Positions 61,287 through 64,000 of a DNA stretch of 64,000 nt are shown piece after piece. Source of the stretch: Bacteroidota bacterium (GTDB lineage: Bacteria; Bacteroidota; Bacteroidia; Chitinophagales; Chitinophagaceae). The stretch spans positions 58,826 to 122,825 of the forward strand of contig CANHGS010000009.1 of the NCBI GenBank assembly GCA_947460595.1, in the 5' to 3' direction. Numbering within the stretch: the first letter of the stretch is position 1; every line of letters starts with the position of its first letter. The notes below the pieces were generated by a model. It had not been told where the DNA came from and ran no database searches. It was given only the letters and a program-made list of their open reading frames with translations. The translations under genes were made by a program, and so were the position numbers.

Positions 61287-61730
61287 ATGGAATATACTTC
61301 TACTACTATATCAATAATATCAATGTTGATAGCAACAGCTGCATTTGTCTCAAACAGAAAAAGTTTTCTATTAACAATAGCTAATCAGCGTTCTGTTAAA
61401 GTAAATGAAATATTTAACATTAAAAGTAAAGGAGGGCAAGCAGTTGCTGACAAAAATTCTGAAACCTATGTTTGGTTTTGGACTGAGATTATCTCCGAGA
61501 TTGTGATATCTAATAATATAATTGAAATGTCAGCCGGCAAGTACAAAATATTTAAAAGTGTATACGGCATTAATGATGTACAGAAGATATTCTGGGAACA
61601 ACTAAATACCAGCATTAGGAAACATTTTATGAACTATTTAGAATCAGATATAGAAATAAATGGAACTGAAACTGAGAACACTTTAGTACGAAAAGAACAG
61701 ATAAGGACCATTATAAATAAGTATCTCTAA
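61287..61730 (+). CDS. Membrane-anchored protein of unknown function
   Basis: 147 residues with an N-terminal helix (ISIISMLIATAAFVS) and a cytoplasmic C-terminal domain (LTIANQRSVKVNEIFNIKSKGGQAV..., a central TYVWFWTEIISEIVISNNIIEMSAGKYK and a charged C-terminal helix). It starts 7 bp after the helicase on the same strand. No family is recognised; the gene is AT-rich like its neighbours. It may be a membrane partner of the helicase or an immunity-type protein, but nothing in the sequence decides this. Confidence 0.7.
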   Translation: MEYTSTTISIISMLIATAAFVSNRKSFLLTIANQRSVKVNEIFNIKSKGGQAVADKNSETYVWFWTEIISEIVISNNIIEMSAGKYKIFKSVYGINDVQKIFWEQLNTSIRKHFMNYLESDIEINGTETENTLVRKEQIRTIINKYL

Positions 61731-61739
61731 GATATAAGT

Positions 61740-63458
61740 TTAAAAAGAGTAAAACGACGATTTAGTAATATCATCAATGAGGTGAATTACTTTACCTGTA
61801 AAATCACTCTTATCTCCACCTTCATAATAACGAGAATGTATTAACCAGTCCCCCTCAATATCTGGCGGTTCTGCTAGTATTGGAGCCTTAAGACCAAGTA
61901 TTATATGTTTACCCTTTGGTTTCTTATTTAGTATTTCTGACATGTCATTTGCAGCCAGCTCTATAATTTTCTTTTTATTAAGCTTAGGGTTGTTTGGTTC
62001 TATACTTAAACCTGGCATAATCCCAGTTTCTTTTTGAAGTACCAACTTAGCAATATCTGCAACTTGTAATGCATACTTTTCTGTAGTCATAATACAGTCG
62101 TGAACTGGTATAATAGGAGCATCAGGTAACAAATTGGCTACTTGCTTACATACTTTTTCAAGCATAAGATAGCTTTCTATCCTTTGTAAAGTAATAGGTA
62201 GGAAGTTCAATCCAGTTACATCTAAGTCTTTAGTTTTTGCATCTCTACTAACCTGTTTTATTACAGAAATGAGAGCCGCCTCTTCTGGGTACCATTTACT
62301 AAATAAAGCAAACCCTTTATCCTTATCAATGTAATCAGCGTCATCAAACAGAATCATCATCATTTTCTGTTTTACAGCAGCCCTATTTGGGAATGTTTTT
62401 TCTCCCCCTTCTGCTTTAGCTTTAACTACAATATTCTGATAGAAGTCATTCCCCCAAGAAAAAGTTTGAAATCCCGTCTTCTCTAAACCTTTTACAGTAA
62501 GGGTTTCAGAAGAAGTACCAAACATAAGGATAGGTTTTAGTAACTTCTGATACTTTACTTTAGATATCTTGGAGTAGAGTTCTGGAGACACCTTGGATAT
62601 TAGTCCTTCTGGTTCCCAGTTCTTTGGGTTAAGTAGTAGAGTTAGTAAGAATGGTTGGCTAGCTTTTAAGTCTACTGACACCATTGGGCTACCATCATAA
62701 GTGTATAATCCGCGTAGTTCTTTTTTGGTACTACTTACTAATGAGTGTAACCTATTATCAGCTCCTGTTTTTTTTAAGTTAAAGTACCCCGACGCCAAGT
62801 TCCTTATGGTTTCTGTCATAGCATTAACCCTGTGGTTTATCCTTGAACTTATTTCTTCTTCAGTTCTTCCTTTTGGAAGAGGAACTGGAATCAAAGAGTT
62901 CATTTCAATGCCGTAGAACTCAATTAACCCGTGTGCTTTTTTAGGGTCTATCTGTATGCGTGTGTTATCAAACCACTTAGTTATGTAGGGTATATTAGCT
63001 AATGCAGCTTCATTTTGAAGATAGTACTCTTCACGCTGCTGTTGCAAACGCCTAAAGATACTTGCATCCTTAGGGATTGATAGTACTTTAACTTCAGCGG
63101 TAGCATATTTACTAGTTAGAGTGACAAGTTTACTTTGTGTGCCTACCTTATAGCCACTTGTTCTTTTAATTACACCTGATTTTTCTAAGAGCGTTAGAAC
63201 ACTACTATATTTTTTACCAATGACCTTGTTAAGAAATTTTGCTTGTAATGGATAACCTCCATATTTATCAAAGTAGTCACGATAGTATCTATTTTGAGAC
63301 ATTTTGTAAAGAGTGTCAAGTATGTAAAACATGGCAGCTTTGTTGTTTACTCTAACATCAGAACGAACAACTACATTTAAGTCTAATATTTTTTCTGCAT
63401 TAAATATAGTGGGAATAAAAACTGGTAACACTCCTGAAGCTGCTTTTTTCTTTTTCAT
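61740..63458 (-). CDS. Divergent family-A/T7-like polymerase candidate of a mobile element
   Basis: 572 residues from the ATG at 63458 (TTG at 63479 adds seven). Numbering from the ATG. A winged-helix-like N-domain (about 35-120, LQAKFLNKVIGKKYSSVLTL then LEKSGVIKRTSGYKVGTQSK) precedes a palm-type part. In order: R236-L-H-S, K-E-L-R around 249, motif A MVSVD263LKASQPFLL, a fingers-like R359-AAV-K363-QKMMMILF (compare R-x3-K in PolA and T7 RNA polymerase), and motif C PVH453D454C. A Q-R-x-E (425-428) helix lies between. These are the expected positions of the three metal-binding and nucleotide-contacting blocks. Related unnamed proteins of Bacteroidota elements share the IDxK.SQP core. It is convergent with the membrane-protein gene (stops 9 bp apart). 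Confidence 0.7.
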   Translation of the reverse strand: MKKKKAASGVLPVFIPTIFNAEKILDLNVVVRSDVRVNNKAAMFYILDTLYKMSQNRYYRDYFDKYGGYPLQAKFLNKVIGKKYSSVLTLLEKSGVIKRTSGYKVGTQSKLVTLTSKYATAEVKVLSIPKDASIFRRLQQQREEYYLQNEAALANIPYITKWFDNTRIQIDPKKAHGLIEFYGIEMNSLIPVPLPKGRTEEEISSRINHRVNAMTETIRNLASGYFNLKKTGADNRLHSLVSSTKKELRGLYTYDGSPMVSVDLKASQPFLLTLLLNPKNWEPEGLISKVSPELYSKISKVKYQKLLKPILMFGTSSETLTVKGLEKTGFQTFSWGNDFYQNIVVKAKAEGGEKTFPNRAAVKQKMMMILFDDADYIDKDKGFALFSKWYPEEAALISVIKQVSRDAKTKDLDVTGLNFLPITLQRIESYLMLEKVCKQVANLLPDAPIIPVHDCIMTTEKYALQVADIAKLVLQKETGIMPGLSIEPNNPKLNKKKIIELAANDMSEILNKKPKGKHIILGLKAPILAEPPDIEGDWLIHSRYYEGGDKSDFTGKVIHLIDDITKSSFYSF

Positions 63459-63909
63459 TTCTTGGGTGATTGTAAACAAAATAATGACAACTATTTCTTA
63501 ATTAATTAAGACTTTTTGAACAGACGTTAATATGTATGATTATCAACATTGGTGTATAAATAATGTTAACTAATAATTATAATTAAAAGATAAAAGGGGG
63601 GCATTAGATGGCTATAAGTTTAAACTTTAAAAAGTTAAACCTATACATTCTAAACAGACATTAGCATCTGTATACCTACTATACAAATCTCCCACTCTGT
63701 TCCGACGGCAACAGTTACCCCCGGTTTATTATTGTTAGACTTACTGTATTAGTGTTCTTAAAGAATCAGTTAGATGTTTTTATAAAACAGCTACTGCTCT
63801 TCTATAAGATGTAAAAATCTATACAGTAGAATTTCTAGTGAGTGCACACGCTAGAATAATATAAAACTATAGTAACTGAAGCTTTTATTAATCACAAAAA
63901 ATATAAAAC
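63459..63909. other. 450-bp noncoding interval between divergent genes
   Basis: Very AT-rich at the left. It holds a perfect 14-bp palindrome CTTAATTAATTAAG (63497-63510) about 40 bp upstream of the polymerase gene, a perfect 12-bp palindrome AAGTTTAAACTT (63616-63627), and an imperfect 24-bp dyad at 63833-63856. No reading frame of note is seen. A promoter pair and regulatory or replication sites are plausible. Confidence 0.6.
63833..63856. promoter_or_regulatory. Imperfect 24-bp dyad upstream of the last gene
   Basis: TTCTAG (63833) and CTAGAA (63851) flank a centre GTGCAC with two mismatched pairs. It lies 53 bp before the ATG at 63910, a position suited to an operator or a leader hairpin. 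Confidence 0.5.
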
Positions 63910-64000
63910 ATGGTACAAGTAACAAACTTCTATGAAGTTCAAAAAAAAGATGGGACGACATTTGTAAGCTTAGAGCTAAGTGGCGGCCTAGAATTGGTTC
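63910..64000 (+). CDS. Gene start, runs off the window
   Basis: An open frame from ATG at 63910: MVQVTNFYEVQKKDGTTFVS, then LELSGGLELV, still open at the last base. The strand-turn-strand look (FYEVQKKDGTTFVSLEL) is non-specific. It is divergent from the polymerase candidate and belongs to the same AT-rich region. Identity unknown. Confidence 0.6.
   Translation, partial: MVQVTNFYEVQKKDGTTFVSLELSGGLELV

Noticed and set aside
1..64000. CRISPR arrays, insertion sequences and complete prophage
   Set aside because: No regular repeat-spacer pattern, transposase, integrase or structural phage gene was seen. The tail-like segment at 36290-36600 belongs to the surface fibre gene.

Overview
The window looks like a chromosomal segment of a Bacteroidota bacterium, most likely of the Chitinophagaceae/Chitinophagales. 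The evidence is a sigma/FecR/SusC/SusD polysaccharide-utilisation set, a type IX secretion C-terminal sorting domain, many lipoproteins and short signal peptides ending in AQ, TAnnTTTG-type -7 promoter boxes, and moderately AT-rich DNA. No plasmid, IS element or CRISPR array is visible. The genus is not determinable from the sequence alone.

Layout. 1-11 kb holds the 3' end of a sugar kinase, secreted DUF1684 and DUF1080 proteins, recQ and corA, an AlkB-like oxygenase, an old-yellow-enzyme reductase, a GNAT acetyltransferase, a lipoprotein sugar dehydrogenase and a dCMP deaminase. 11-25 kb holds carbohydrate genes: a GH3 glycosidase, DUF3500, a MORN-type protein, DUF1543, then ECF sigma factor, FecR, SusC, SusD, a LamG lipoprotein and a GH144-type glucanase. 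The last set suggests use of beta-1,2-glucan. A glycerophosphodiesterase pseudogene follows. 25.8-34 kb is mixed metabolism: GNAT, DUF2238, TauE/SafE, serine hydrolase, DsbA/FrnE, SDR, PepSY-like protein, SGNH esterase and GH29 fucosidase.

34-43 kb holds a T9SS cargo protein, a 1029-residue collagen-repeat protein with an apparently permuted ice-binding-type (DUF3494) domain, a two-subunit isoquinoline-1-oxidoreductase-type molybdoenzyme, two glycosyltransferases, and a decayed stretch with two gene remnants. 43.3-50.2 kb is one amino-sugar operon: two secreted Gfo/Idh/MocA proteins, an HGSNAT-like membrane acyltransferase, NagB, a sugar MFS transporter and NagA. 50.3-51.8 kb holds a membrane-protein/XRE-regulator pair behind a perfect 22-bp palindrome, a HepT/MntA toxin-antitoxin pair and tRNA-Asn. 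51.8-58.1 kb is housekeeping: Rieske protein, HflX, outer-membrane proteins, a response regulator with an Hpt domain and a DEAD-box helicase.

From the CAT-anticodon tRNA at 58237-58310 to the right end the character changes. Sequence is more AT-rich and the genes are not core metabolism. There is a PD-(D/E)XK-SF2 helicase with four C-terminal integrase-type repeats and no normal start codon, a small membrane-anchored protein, a divergent family-A/T7-like polymerase candidate, and a gene running off the window. I read this as an integrated mobile element next to the tRNA, and its polymerase is the most interesting object here. The tRNA itself has a swapped T-loop pair.
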